DNA of 64,000 nucleotides from Antennarius striatus (GCF_040054535.1 NC_090779.1:25124001-25188000); one strand, 5' to 3'. Shown: positions 1 to 57,540, counted from the stretch's first letter. Translations and numbers: made by a program. The notes: generated from the sequence alone by a model not told the origin.

Positions 1-1699
1 TTAATGACACAACTGTTTGTGGGATGCCTCCGTCGTCCTTCTCATTTGAAAGGGGGGGGCGCAGTGATGCGAGACGACGTCTGGACTTTGACTCATGCTG
101 GACGAAGTTGTCACGTCTTCATCATGACGACAGCAGCAGCGTCGCCCTTCCTCCCTGGGGAGACGGGGACAGAGGTGACCCCCCCCCCCAGCCCAGTTAC
201 CTGTAGGCGTTACGTACCCCAGTGAAGACTCTGTGCGTCTGACATCTTCTCAATCCTCTTTTTGAATTGTCTTAAAATAATGATGCGAACAAAGCCGCTC
301 GCCGCTCGCCGCTCGCCGCTCGCCTCTCTTCTCTGAGACGTTAGTGAAAAGATTTTTGTGTTTTTGTTCGTTGTGCTTTGAAAACCTGAAGCCGGGCGTC
401 AAATAACAACCAAGACTCACGCTTCTTTTGAGACATTTAAAACCAATTTTCTCTGGAATGTAAAAAAACCCCCAAAACCTTTTGTACTGAGACACTCAGA
501 GAGTTTCATCAGCATCGCTGGAAAACGTTAAATAACTATTTTTCCATCGGAGCAGCTACACCTGCATAAATTACCTGTAAATACATCGAACCTAAATCCA
601 TAAATAAATAAAGTCGGAGCGCGTCGACTGTGTTTAAACGTCCTCCTGCAGCTCAGCCAGCTTTCTATTCAGATCTTAAATTACACGCTAATCACAGTTC
701 TGTGTACATGTAAATAGCGTCACGGTCTCTTTCTCTCTCCTCACCCCTTCTCTCTCTCTCTCCCTCCCCCTCTCAGCGCCGTGCGTGCTGCCAGATGAGC
801 AGATGAGCGGGAAAAGGAATGCAGCTCCGCTCTGTTTACCTCTTCCTCCTTTTTCTCTCGCTCCTCTTTCTCTCTCTCTCTCTCGCTCGGTCATTCAGCT
901 CCGCCGCGGTTTGGCGAGACGGGAGATCCAGAAGGAAACGGGAGCTCACGCCGGAGTCGGCGATCTCCAAACCCGACCAGATCTGATGCAGGTGGGGGGT
1001 TGGGGGAGAGAGAGCGCAGAGGCTGTGGATTTCAATCTGTTCATGTCGTGAAGGGATGGATTCTGGTGCCGGTGAACTTTAGAGAGAATGCGTTGCACTT
1101 CTCACTGATGTAAACAGATGCTTTTCCAAACGGAGGCGCGTGAAATCAGCGTGGAACACTCTCTGATGTCGATCCGCGCCTCGGAGACATCGTGAGCCCG
1201 GCTCGCCGGCGGAGACGCGCATCAGGCGGGACTCAACAAGCAAAAGTGTCGGTCTGGGTTCACCTCAGACGTCTGCGGTGACAGCCTGTTCACACCTGAG
1301 ACACGGGGGGGGGGGAGACGACTGGCTGCAGGCGAGACTGAAACGGGATCCTGTGATGTCAGCCCCCACCCGAGGCGCTCGTCTGAGTCTCTGCTGACTC
1401 GTCGTCGGGCGGTCGGAGCCTCGTTCCATTCCAGGTGTGCAAACCACACTGGACCTGACTCACCTGACATCCCCCATTCTTCATTTGGACTCAAACCCCC
1501 ACCCACCCCCTTCTCACCTCCTCCTCGTCGCCGCCGCCTCCCATCGTCTCTCCATGGAGACGCAGCGGAGATGAGCGGACAGACTTTGATGAATGCGACT
1601 CCCGGCAGCCGGCGTTAGATTGGACGGCGCTAGAAATAGAAAGGTGAAAGAAGCAACGGCAGCTCTCGTGAAGGCGTCACGTGGAACCAGAGGAGCGCC

Positions 1700-48753
<47,054 letters not shown>

Positions 48754-48925
48754 CCGACCCACGAGAACAACAGAACCGAACCGGAGCGACTCGGACTGAA
48801 GAAAGTTCACTGATTCAGAAGAATCTACACTCACTTTTTACGATTTAGAACAAAACACACGTTTATCAAAGTGTCACGATTTGTTGTTTTGGAAAGAATC
48901 AAGTTTTGTTTTTTGGCTTCCGCTT

Positions 48926-49698
48926 TAAGAAGTTAAGTCAAGATAATTTATAACACGAGTGAATTGTTTTTTTATTTGCAGTTACTGCTTTGCTTTTTTT
49001 TGGTCTCTATGTTTTTAGTTAGAAATTAAGAGTGGAATGAATAGTGTTCGGATTAGATTAGATTATTTATTAAATTGTTTGGCTTTAAATGCGTTTTCAA
49101 CTTGCATCAAGAACATGGTCCTGTAAATCAACTCAACTACACCACAGTATGAATTATAAGAAAGCACGTAGAAAATGACAAAAATAAATCTTATTGAACA
49201 ATTTATCTGTTTGTGTTTCAGTGGATTATAAAATATAAACCAGTGTTTTTTCCACATCAAAATATTTCCTTATCCTGTTGAAAAAAAGGAATTAAAACTG
49301 ATTTTTTATTGGTTTCCAAACAATTGACAAAACATGCGTGTGCACCAATTATGCTAATTTAAAATAAAAATGTCATCCAATGAAACTGATTAAAATACAA
49401 GTGTTCAAAAAGAAATATCTGTCGTGAAACTAAAAAAAAACAAAACATGGATCTTGGGCGACCTTTTTTTTTTTCTTACACAGAGACGGTTCTAAAATGA
49501 TCACACCGAGAAATGTCAAAATGTATAAAACTGGGATTACAAAACAAACTGGGGGTTCTGGTTCAGGTTCTGGTTCTTTGGTGGACTTCAATTCTTCGCC
49601 CTCAGATGGGAACAGAACCTCCTCTGGCTGTGGGTGAGAAAGCAAAAACGTTTCGTGATGTTTTTCCATCTTTGACGTCACAAGTTTTTAAAAAATGA
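48926..49698 (-). pseudogene. Decayed duplicate of the SMAP tail (last exon plus 3' flank)
   Basis: Aligns along its length with 59,657-60,535, which contains the last exon and 3' flank of intact SMAP on the minus strand. Landmarks shared include GGCTTTAAATGCGTTTTCAA, CATCAAGAACATGGTCCTGT, TTCCAAACAATTGACAAAAC and the CCTCTGGCTGTGGGTGAGAA exon boundary. Here about 130 bp of coding exon (all of the conserved C-terminal end) is missing, so it cannot make the normal protein end. It lies 170 bp past the plekha7 stop, in antisense, and may form part of the plekha7 3' UTR. Confidence 0.88.
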
Positions 49699-50440
49699 CA
49701 GACGAGAAGAAAAATTTAGAATAAATAAACTTGCAACTTTTTATTGTAATGGACAAAGTGAGACAGGACAGAGACACAGAGACAGCAATATAGAGAGAGA
49801 CAGAGGGAGAGGAGGGGAAATAACCTGAACTACGTCACACACACACACCCCCCCCACACACACACAAGTGTTTATTTTTACATTGTGATCGTCGGGCGCA
49901 AAACATTCAGAAAATGTGATCTTTAACTTTCTTCTTTCTTCAAATGTTTCTTGATAAACAGTGTTTTTCTCACCGATATTTTTTGAATAATGTATGTTTA
50001 TGTTTTATGATCGTAAGATGTGAGAAAACCACCCAGAAAAAACCCCAAAACACTTCCCTCTTCCTCTGGAATATTATAAAATATCAATAAAATTCTGTTA
50101 GTCAATACTTCCTACAGTATTTACTTCCAACATCCTTTAAAATCCAAAATTTTCTTTTTACTACCTGCACTATTTGACTAACTTCTGCTTTATTTGAAAA
50201 ATGTTTTAACCTTCTTCTTGGTTTTGACCAGAACTTTAACACTTTTATACAAGAATCAAACAGATTTTGACGCTTCGTGAATCTCCTCCATTAAAACTCC
50301 CTACACGTCTTTATTCGGACGGTAACAATCGTTAAAAAATGGTGTAAAAACATTAAAAATTCGTCACGGGTTTTTGGTTATATTTTTCTCGTGAAACTGA
50401 ATCATGATTTTATTTTGAGCGGTGATTATTTTGAGTTTCC
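49699..50440. other. Unassigned intergenic sequence
   Basis: A purine-rich GA/GACA stretch at 49,755-49,815, a CA tract at 49,838-49,866 and AT-rich DNA. No gene recognised. Confidence 0.5.
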
Positions 50441-50489
50441 AAAATGTGGAACGCTTCACGAATTTGCGTGTCATCCTTGCGCAGGGGCC

Positions 50490-50529
<40 letters not shown>

Positions 50530-50545
50530 ATTACCGAAGTAACAC
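50441..50545 (-). ncRNA. U6 snRNA variant, copy A
   Basis: Full 105-nt U6 gene on the minus strand. U6 is the RNA at the catalytic centre of the spliceosome and is made by RNA polymerase III. The ACAGAGA box, AGC triad and the stretch from CATATACTAAAATTGG through GAAGCGTTCC match vertebrate U6; the 5' stem-loop is rewritten (GTGTTAC-TTCG-GTAATAC). It ends in CCACATTTT, a Pol III stop. TATA box at 50,570-50,577, 32 bp upstream of the start. The proximal sequence element could not be named with confidence. Divergent from copy B. Confidence 0.93.
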
Positions 50546-51385
50546 AGTGGTGGAGTCATCACCATCCTGTATTTATAGCACCTCTCCTGAAACACTCCTT
50601 CACTCAGGGTTGGACATTTCAGGAGCGATGAGAAGATTTCAAGGTGACTGTGTTCACCTCCCTCTGACAGCTCCTGAACGCACCAGAGCCCCAACACATA
50701 TTCCACAGAGCTGAAGGTAAAACGCGTCTCTGTTGGAGAGAAAGATAGTACCCCTAAAATAATATCGATATCCAGTAACATTTTAGAGGAAGTTAAACAA
50801 CCAATCACCGATCAATTGTGAGTGATTGTAAAATTCAATGATAGCCTGCTTCTGTGAAGAAAAAAGTGGATGTTTTTCGCAACACCGAATTTAAAATTTT
50901 AGAAGTGTAGAAGGAATTACGACAGCTGTTATTACGAATTATCCTCTTGAAGTTTTCATTGTCTCGTGTCGTTTGAGTTTCTGAATTCCGACGCGTCAGC
51001 TGCGTCCCTGAAGCCCTCTTGTTTAGCGGTCACACAGCGACACTCAGTGGCAGAATTGTGGAACTACAACAAATCGGTTCGATCCATATTCGCTTCCTGG
51101 TCTGTCATTCAGTCCGACTATTTTTGTTTTCTGATGGAAACAAACAGCAAATTTCTGACAAGTGAAAGAACCATAATTGGTCAGAGGTTCATTACTGGAG
51201 GATCAAGTGTTGAATAAATACTGGAAAGTTTTATAAAATGTAAAATAACATCCGGGTTTACAAGAATACGAAAACTAAACGTAAACTCAGGTGAAAGACA
51301 GAATATCGAAATCAGGCATTCTGTCTGTCTGTCTGTCTGTCTGTCTGTCCTTTTATCACCTTTTAACATCTTGAACGCGTGTTTT

Positions 51386-51553
51386 CAGCTCTGTGGAATA
51401 TGTGTTGGGGCTCTGGTGCGTTCAGGAGCTGTCAGAGGGAGGTGAACACAGTCACCCTGAAATCTTCTCATCGCTCCTGAAATGTCCAACCCTGAGTGAA
51501 GGAGTGTTTCAGGAGAGGTGCTATAAATACAGGATGGTGATGACTCCACCACT
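51386..51553 (+). promoter_or_regulatory. Conserved promoter block of the U6 copies (copy B shown)
   Basis: A block of about 168 bp starting CAGCTCTGTGGAATATGTG precedes all six U6 copies almost unchanged, ending with TATAAATA (51,522-51,529 here) 32 bp before the U6 start. It is translatable by chance into a short open frame with the U6 gene, but TATA spacing and the RNA gene explain its conservation. Confidence 0.75.
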
Positions 51554-51569
51554 GTGTTACTTCGGTAAT

Positions 51570-51609
<40 letters not shown>

Positions 51610-51658
51610 GGCCCCTGCGCAAGGATGACACGCAAATTCGTGAAGCGTTCCGCATTTT
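51554..51658 (+). ncRNA. U6 snRNA variant, copy B
   Basis: 105 nt, core identical to copy A. 5' stem GTGTTAC with GTAATAC; 3' end CCGCATTTT. TATA box at 51,522. Head-to-head with copy A; the two starts are about 1.0 kb apart. Confidence 0.94.
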
Positions 51659-51687
51659 GGAAAAAAATATTGTCTTCCTTGAATAAA

Positions 51688-51932
51688 AGCACCGGTATCT
51701 AGTCTGCATTTACCACACCACAGGGTAAAAAAAGACGACACGTTGTCAAGAATCACTTTAATTGACCTTGTTCAAACCAAACTACAAAATTTGAAGCTTT
51801 CATTAGTTGGGTGTCAACGTTATCAACGTTACATCCATATTCAGGACATACCAAGAGCCCCAAACATGCAACATATCCCGCGTTCTTTTTTTTACCCTGT
51901 GGTGTGGTAAGTGACGACTAGATGCCGGTGCT
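51688..51932 (+). repeat. Foldback module X, copy 1
   Basis: Has inverted ends of about 45 bp: AGCACCGGTATCTAGTCTGC at the left and, read from the other strand, AGCACCGGCATCTAGTCGTC at the right, followed on both sides by TTACCACACCACAGGGTAAA. 245 bp, no coding capacity; MITE-like. Directly 3' of U6 copy B. Confidence 0.7.
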
Positions 51933-51962
51933 TTAGTTCAATGAAGACAATATTTTTTCCCC

Positions 51963-52314
51963 AACATCCTAGTTTCATATCCAGTCCTGTGTCTCAGGAA
52001 CTAGGCTGTGAGGCGAGGAGGCAAGGAGAGGAGTAAAGGAAGCACAGCACATGTTGAGAAATGGGACCAGAATTCATTGGGTAAAGGATTTCTTCCTCGC
52101 CCTCCGGTGGCCACGCAGATGTACTGCAGCTTCTGGATGCATTAATAACCACTGCAGTGTTTCACGATTCTTTATTACTTTTCATCAAAGTTCCACAACT
52201 TCTGCACCAAAACATTCTTTGACTTTAGAGTAGAGTCGTTACACAGCACTTCCTCCATACAGGCAGAGGTTCCGTGACTTTAGTTATTTCAGAAATTAAT
52301 AACATCACGACCCT
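51963..52314 (-). repeat. Module P, copy 1
   Basis: About 350-bp repeat found five times in the array (see 53,294; 54,882; 55,259; 56,930). Landmarks on its forward strand: GGGTCGTGATGT at the start, GGAGGAAGTGCTGTGTAACG, and ACTAGGATGTTG at the end. No known family recognised. Confidence 0.8.
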
Positions 52315-52830
52315 TATTCACTTTAACATTGTTGTATGAACAGAAAGCACATTTTCTCAGCACAAATGTAGAACTAAACAAAACCCATTTCTTCTGTACA
52401 GTTTATCACACTTGTATAAGTAACAAATATCGATTCTTATTGTGTTTTTCAGGCCCACAATGACCATAAAAGTCTCATTTCTTTGCAGGCGATTACATTT
52501 CTGAACATCTTCCCGCTGGAATGCACAGAGTTCAAGGTTTTGTGCTTTCAATGTCCTCATCAGGACCAACGAGGCATTTCTCAACGTTTGAGCTCTTCGG
52601 AACTCATCTCACACTGGCTTTGTAACAACCTCTCAAATAATTTAATGCAGAGTGGCTCCAATATTTCAAAAAAACTAAATTAAATGAAAAGGAGCACCAG
52701 CTGTCGACCTTAGGCTCTTCCTGTGAAGTTTAAGTGACACAATGTCAATTAAAGTGATTTTTGACAACGTGTCGTCTTTTTTTAACCTATGGTGTGGTAA
52801 ATGCAGGTAAATGTGGTATATTGTCTTCAA
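52315..52830 (-). repeat. Module Q, copy 1
   Basis: Inverted match to 54,370-54,881, for example ACAAAACCTTGAACTCTGTG in that copy. Its outer end shares about 60 bp with foldback module X (CATTTACCACACCA, AAAAAAAGACGACACGTTGT). Confidence 0.75.
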
Positions 52831-53139
52831 TGAAGACAATATTTATTTCCAAAGAATACAAAAACTAAATGTAAACTCAAGTGACAGACAGGAAATCAAA
52901 ATCAGGCATTCTGTACATCAGTCTGTCTGTCTGTCCTTTTATCACCTTTTAACATCTTGAACGCGTGTTTTCAGCTCTGTGGAATATGTGTTGGGGCTCT
53001 GGTGCGTTCAGGAGCTGTCAGAGGGAGGTGAACACAGTCACCCTGAAATCTTCTCATCGCTCCTGAAATGTCCAACCCTGAGTGAAGGAGTGTTTCAGGA
53101 GAGGTGCTATAAATACAGGATGGTGATGACTCCACCACT

Positions 53140-53155
53140 GTATTACTTCGGTAAT

Positions 53156-53195
<40 letters not shown>

Positions 53196-53244
53196 GGCCC
53201 CTGCGCAAGGATGACACGCAAATTCGTGAAGCGTTCCACATTTT
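53140..53244 (+). ncRNA. U6 snRNA variant, copy C
   Basis: 105 nt. 5' stem GTATTAC pairs fully with GTAATAC; 3' end CCACATTTT; TATA box at 53,108. Core intact. Convergent with copy D across a 703-bp spacer that is the centre of the palindrome. Confidence 0.94.
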
Positions 53245-53293
53245 GGAAAAAAATATTGTCTTCCTTGAATTCATCGAATGAACTTTCACTGAA

Positions 53294-53646
53294 GGGTCGT
53301 GATGTCATTTATTTCTGAAATAACTAAAGTCACGGAACCTCTGCCTGTATGGAGGAAGTGCTGTGTAACGACTCTACTCTAAAGTCAAAGAATGTTTTGG
53401 TGCAGAAGTTGTGGAACTTTGATGAGAAGTAATAAAGAATCGTGAATCACTGCAGTGGTTATTAATGCATCCAGAAGCTGCAGTACATCTGCGTGGCCAC
53501 CGGAGGGCGAGGAAGAAATCCTTTACCCAATGAATTCTGGTCCCATTTCTCAACATGTGCTGTGCTTCCTTGACTCCTCTCCTTGCCTCCTCGCCTCACA
53601 GCCTAGTTCCTGAGACACAGGACTGGATATGAAACTAGGATGTTGG
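53294..53646 (+). repeat. Module P, copy 2
   Basis: Forward copy in the central spacer between U6 copies C and D. Confidence 0.8.
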
Positions 53647-53674
53647 GGAAAAAATATTGTCTTCATTGAACTAA

Positions 53675-53918
53675 AGCACCGGTATCTAGTCGACACTTAC
53701 CACACCACAGGGTAAAAAAAGACCGCGGGATATGTTGCATGTTTGGGGCTCTTGGTATGTCCTGAATATGGATGTAACGTTGATAATGAGAACACCCAAC
53801 TAAAGAAAGCTTCAAATTTTGTAATTTGGTTTGAACAAGTTCAATTAAAGTGATTCTTGACAACGTGTCGTCTTTTTTTACCCTGTGGTGTGGTAAATGC
53901 AGACTAGATACCGGTGCT
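53675..53918 (-). repeat. Foldback module X, copy 2
   Basis: Reverse-oriented relative of 51,688-51,932 with the same AGCACCGG inverted ends, directly 3' of U6 copy D. Confidence 0.7.
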
Positions 53919-53947
53919 TTTATTCAAGGAAGACAATATTTTTTTCC

Positions 53948-53996
53948 AAAATGCGGAACGCTTCACGAATTTGCGTGTCATCCTTGCGCAGGGGCC

Positions 53997-54036
<40 letters not shown>

Positions 54037-54052
54037 ATTACCGAAGTAATAC
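53948..54052 (-). ncRNA. U6 snRNA variant, copy D
   Basis: 105 nt on the minus strand, 5' stem GTATTAC with GTAATAC, 3' end CCGCATTTT, TATA box at 54,077-54,084. Core intact. Confidence 0.94.
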
Positions 54053-54369
54053 AGTGGTGGAGTCATCACCATCCTGTATTTATAGCACCTCTCCTGAAAC
54101 ACTCCTTCACTCAGGGTTGGACATTTCAGGAGCGATGAGAAGATTTCAGGGTGACTGTGTTCACCTCCCTCTGACAGCTCCTGAACGCACCAGAGCCCCA
54201 ACACATATTCCACAGAGCTGAAAACACGCGTTCAAGATGTTAAAAGGTGATAAAAGGACAGACAGACAGACAGACAGATGTACAGAATGCCTGATTTTGA
54301 TTTCCTGTCTGTCACTTGAGTTTACATTTAGTTTTTGTATTCTTTGGAAATAAATATTGTCTTCATTGA

Positions 54370-54881
54370 AGACAATATACCACATTTACCTGCATTTACC
54401 ACACCATAGGTTAAAAAAAGACGACACGTTGTCAAAAATCACTTTAATTGACATTGTGTCACTTAAACTTCACAGGAAGAGCCTAAGGTCGACAGCTGGT
54501 GCTCCTTTTTATTTAATTTAGTTTTTTTTAAATATTGGAGCCACTCTGCATTAAATTATTTGAGAGGTTGTTACAAAGCCGGTGTAAGATGAGTTCCGAA
54601 GAGCTCAAACGTTGAGAAATGCCTCGTTGGTCCTGATGAGGACATCGAAAGCACAAAACCTTGAACTCTGTGCATTCCAGCGGGAAGATGTTCAGAAATG
54701 TAATCGCCTGCAAAGAAATGAGACTTTTATGGTCATTGTGGGCCTGAAAAACACAACAAGAATCGATATTTGTTACTTATACAAGTGTGATAAACTGTAC
54801 AGAAGAAATGGGTTTTGTTTAGTTCTACATTTGTGCTGAGAAAATGTGCTTTCTGTTCATACAACAATGTTAAAGTGAATA
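54370..54881 (+). repeat. Module Q, copy 2
   Basis: Inverted partner of 52,315-52,830; the two form part of the palindrome arms. Confidence 0.75.
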
Positions 54882-55066
54882 AGGGTCGTGATGTCATTTA
54901 TTTCTGAAATAACTAAAGTCACGGAACCTCTGCCTGTATGGAGGAAGTGCTGTGTAACGACTCTACTCTAAAGTCAAAGAATGTTTTGGTGCAGAAGTTG
55001 TGAAACTTTGATGAAAAGTAATAAAGAATCGTGAATCACTGCAGTGGTTATTAATGCATCCAGAAG
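54882..55066 (+). repeat. Module P, copy 3 (truncated)
   Basis: Only the first half of module P, ending at TTAATGCATCCAGAAG. Confidence 0.75.
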
Positions 55067-55258
55067 TGAAAAAATGAAAGGCAGGAAAACATTTTTTTAG
55101 CGATTAAAGTGATTCAATAGATTTACTGTAGTCAAACGATCATCTCTATTTCTATACACATACACACAATTTAACAATGAGTGAAAACAGAAAAAGATTT
55201 TAAATCTAATGATTGGGTTACAAAAGTTGTTTTCCTGCCTTTAATTTATTCACTTTTC
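55067..55258. repeat. Foldback module R, copy 1
   Basis: Ends are inverted (TGAAAAAATGAAAGGCAGGA at the left; TCCTGCCTTTAATTTATTCA at the right). Its reverse complement recurs at 57,281-57,405. MITE-like, no coding capacity. Confidence 0.6.
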
Positions 55259-55612
55259 AACATCCTAGTTTCATAATCCAGTCCTGTGTCTCAGGAACTA
55301 GGCTGTGAGGCGAGGAGGCAAGGAGAGGAGTCAAGGAAGCACAGCACATGTTGAGAAATGGGACCAGAATTCATTGGGTAAAGGATTTCTTCCTCGCCCT
55401 CCGGTGGCCACGCAGATGTACTGCAGCTTCTGGATGCATTAATAACCACTGCAGTGATTCACGATTCTTTAGTACTTTTCATCAAAGTTCCACAACTTCT
55501 GCACCAAAACATTCTTTGACTTTAGAGTAGAGTCGTTACACAGCACTTCCTCCATACAGGCAGAGGTTCCGTGACTTTAGTTATTTCAGAAATTAATAAC
55601 ATCACGACCCTT
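55259..55612 (-). repeat. Module P, copy 4
   Basis: Reverse copy next to the 3' end of U6 copy E. Confidence 0.8.
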
Positions 55613-55655
55613 CAGTGAAAGTTCGATGAATTCAATGAAGACAATATTTTTTTCC

Positions 55656-55704
55656 AAAATGCGGAACGCTTCACGAATATGCGTGTCATCCTTGCGCAGG
55701 GGCC

Positions 55705-55744
<40 letters not shown>

Positions 55745-55760
55745 ATTACCGAAGTAATAC
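55656..55760 (-). ncRNA. U6 snRNA variant, copy E
   Basis: 105 nt on the minus strand, 5' stem GTATTAC with GTAATAC, 3' end CCGCATTTT, TATA box at 55,785-55,792. One substitution in the 3' part (CACGCATATTCG where the others have CACGCAAATTCG). ACAGAGA and AGC intact. Divergent from copy F. Confidence 0.92.
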
Positions 55761-56775
55761 AGTGGTGGAGTCATCACCATCCTGTATTTATAGCACCTCT
55801 CCTGAAACACTCCCTCACTCAGGGTTGGACATTTCAGGAGCGATGAGAAGATTTCAAGGTGACTGTGTTCACCTCCCTCTGACAGCTCCTGAACGCACCA
55901 GAGCCCCAACACATATTCCACAGAGCTGAAAACACGCGTTCAAGATGTTAAAAGGTGATAAAAGGACAGAAATAGAGAATGCCTGATTTCGATATTCTGT
56001 GTTTCACTTGAATTTACGTTTAACATCCAGGTTTATAAGAATACGAAAAGTATTCTTATAAACCTGGATGTTATTTTACGTTTTATAAAACTTTCCAGTA
56101 TTTATTCAACACTTGATCCTCCAGTAATGAACCTCTGACCAATTATGGTTCTTTCACTTGTCAGAAATTTGCTGTTTGTTTCCATCAGAAAACAAAAATA
56201 GTCGGACTGAATGACAGACCAGGAAGTGAATATGGATCGAACCGATTTGTTGTAGTTCCACAAATCTACCACTGAGTGTCGCTGTGTGACCGCTAAACAA
56301 GAGGGCTTCAGGGACGCAGCTGACGCGTCGGAAATCAGAAACTCAAGCGACACGAGACAATGAAAACTTCAAGTTAGGATAATTCATAATAACAGCTGTC
56401 TTCATTCCTTCTACATTTGTAAAATTTTAAATTCTGTGTTGCGAAAAACATCCACTTTTGTCATCACAGAAACAGGCTATCATTGGATCTTACAATCACT
56501 CGCAATCGATCGGTGATTGGTTGTTTACCTTCCTCTAAAATGTTATTGGATATCGATATTATTTTAGGGGTACTATCTTTCTCTCCAACAGAGACGCGTT
56601 TTACCTTCAGCTCTGTGGAATATGTGTTGGGGCTCTGGTGCGTTCAGGAGCTGTCAGAGGGAGGTGAACACAGTCACCCTGAAATCTTCTCATCGCTCCT
56701 GAAATGTCCAACCCTGAGTGAAGGAGTGTTTCAGGAGAGGTGCTATAAATACAGGATGGTGATGACCCCACCACT

Positions 56776-56791
56776 GTGTTACTTCGGTAAT

Positions 56792-56831
<40 letters not shown>

Positions 56832-56880
56832 GGCCCCTGCGCAAGGATGACACGTAAATTCGTGAAGCGTTCCACATTTT
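56776..56880 (+). ncRNA. U6 snRNA variant, copy F
   Basis: 105 nt, 5' stem GTGTTAC with GTAATAC, 3' end CCACATTTT, TATA box at 56,744-56,751. One substitution in the 3' part (GACACGTAAATT for GACACGCAAATT). Head-to-head with copy E; the starts are about 1.0 kb apart. Confidence 0.92.
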
Positions 56881-56929
56881 GGAAAAAAATATTGTCTTCA
56901 TTGAATTCATCGAATGAACTTTCACCGAA

Positions 56930-57282
56930 GGGTCGTGATGTCATTTATTTCTGGAATAACTAAAGTCACGGAACCTCTGCCTGTATGGAGGAAGTGCTGT
57001 GTAACGACTCTACTCTAAAGTCAAAGACTGTTTTGGTGCAGAAGTTGTGGAACTTTGATGAAAAGTAATAAAGAATCGTGAATCACTGCAGTGGTTATTA
57101 ATGCATCCAGAAGCTGCAGTACATCTGCGTGGCCACCGGAGGGCGAGGAAGAAATCCTTTACCCAATGAATTCTGGTCCCATTTCTCAACATGTGCTGTG
57201 CTTCCTTGACTCCTCTCCTTGCCTCCTCGCCTCACAGCCTAGTTCCTGAGACACAGGACTGGATTATGAAACTAGGATGTTG
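56930..57282 (+). repeat. Module P, copy 5
   Basis: Forward copy downstream of U6 copy F. Confidence 0.8.
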
Positions 57283-57540
57283 AAAAGTGAATAAATGAAA
57301 GGCAGGAAAAAAACTTTTGTAACCCAATCATTAGATTTTTTCATCGTTAAATTGTGTGTATGTGTACAGAAATAGAGATGATCATTTGACTACAGTAAAT
57401 GCATTGAATCACTTTAATTGACATTGTTCAATCCAAACAACGAAATTTGGAGCTTTCATTAATTGGGTGTTCTCATTATCAACGTTACATCCATATCCAG
57501 GACACGACAAGAGCCCCAAAATGCATCGTAACCCAGCGGG
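57283..57540. repeat. Foldback R copy 2 and partial X copy 3
   Basis: R sequence in reverse orientation to about 57,405, then a partial X-like stretch (AATCACTTTAATTGACATTG, TTGGGTGTTCTCATTATCAA). Confidence 0.6.

Noticed and set aside
1-1600. First WW-domain exons of plekha7 near the left edge
   Set aside because: No codons resembling LPEHWSYG or GWEEGFTEEG were found in any frame; they are presumably outside the window.
49430-49681. Minus-strand frame ending in VCFVIPVLYILTFLG as a membrane protein
   Set aside because: It is the decayed SMAP tail read past its deleted end; the hydrophobic run comes from 3' flank sequence.
51393-51686. Repeated open frame beginning MEYVLGLWCVQELSEGG, present in most U6 units
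   Set aside because: It covers the U6 promoter block and the U6 gene itself. Conservation is explained by the RNA gene; no protein family fits, and the opposite strand is equally open.
52051-52233. Repeated open frame beginning MLRNGTRIHWVKDF in module P
   Set aside because: Short, occurs only in module P, interrupted in the truncated copy, no recognisable domain.
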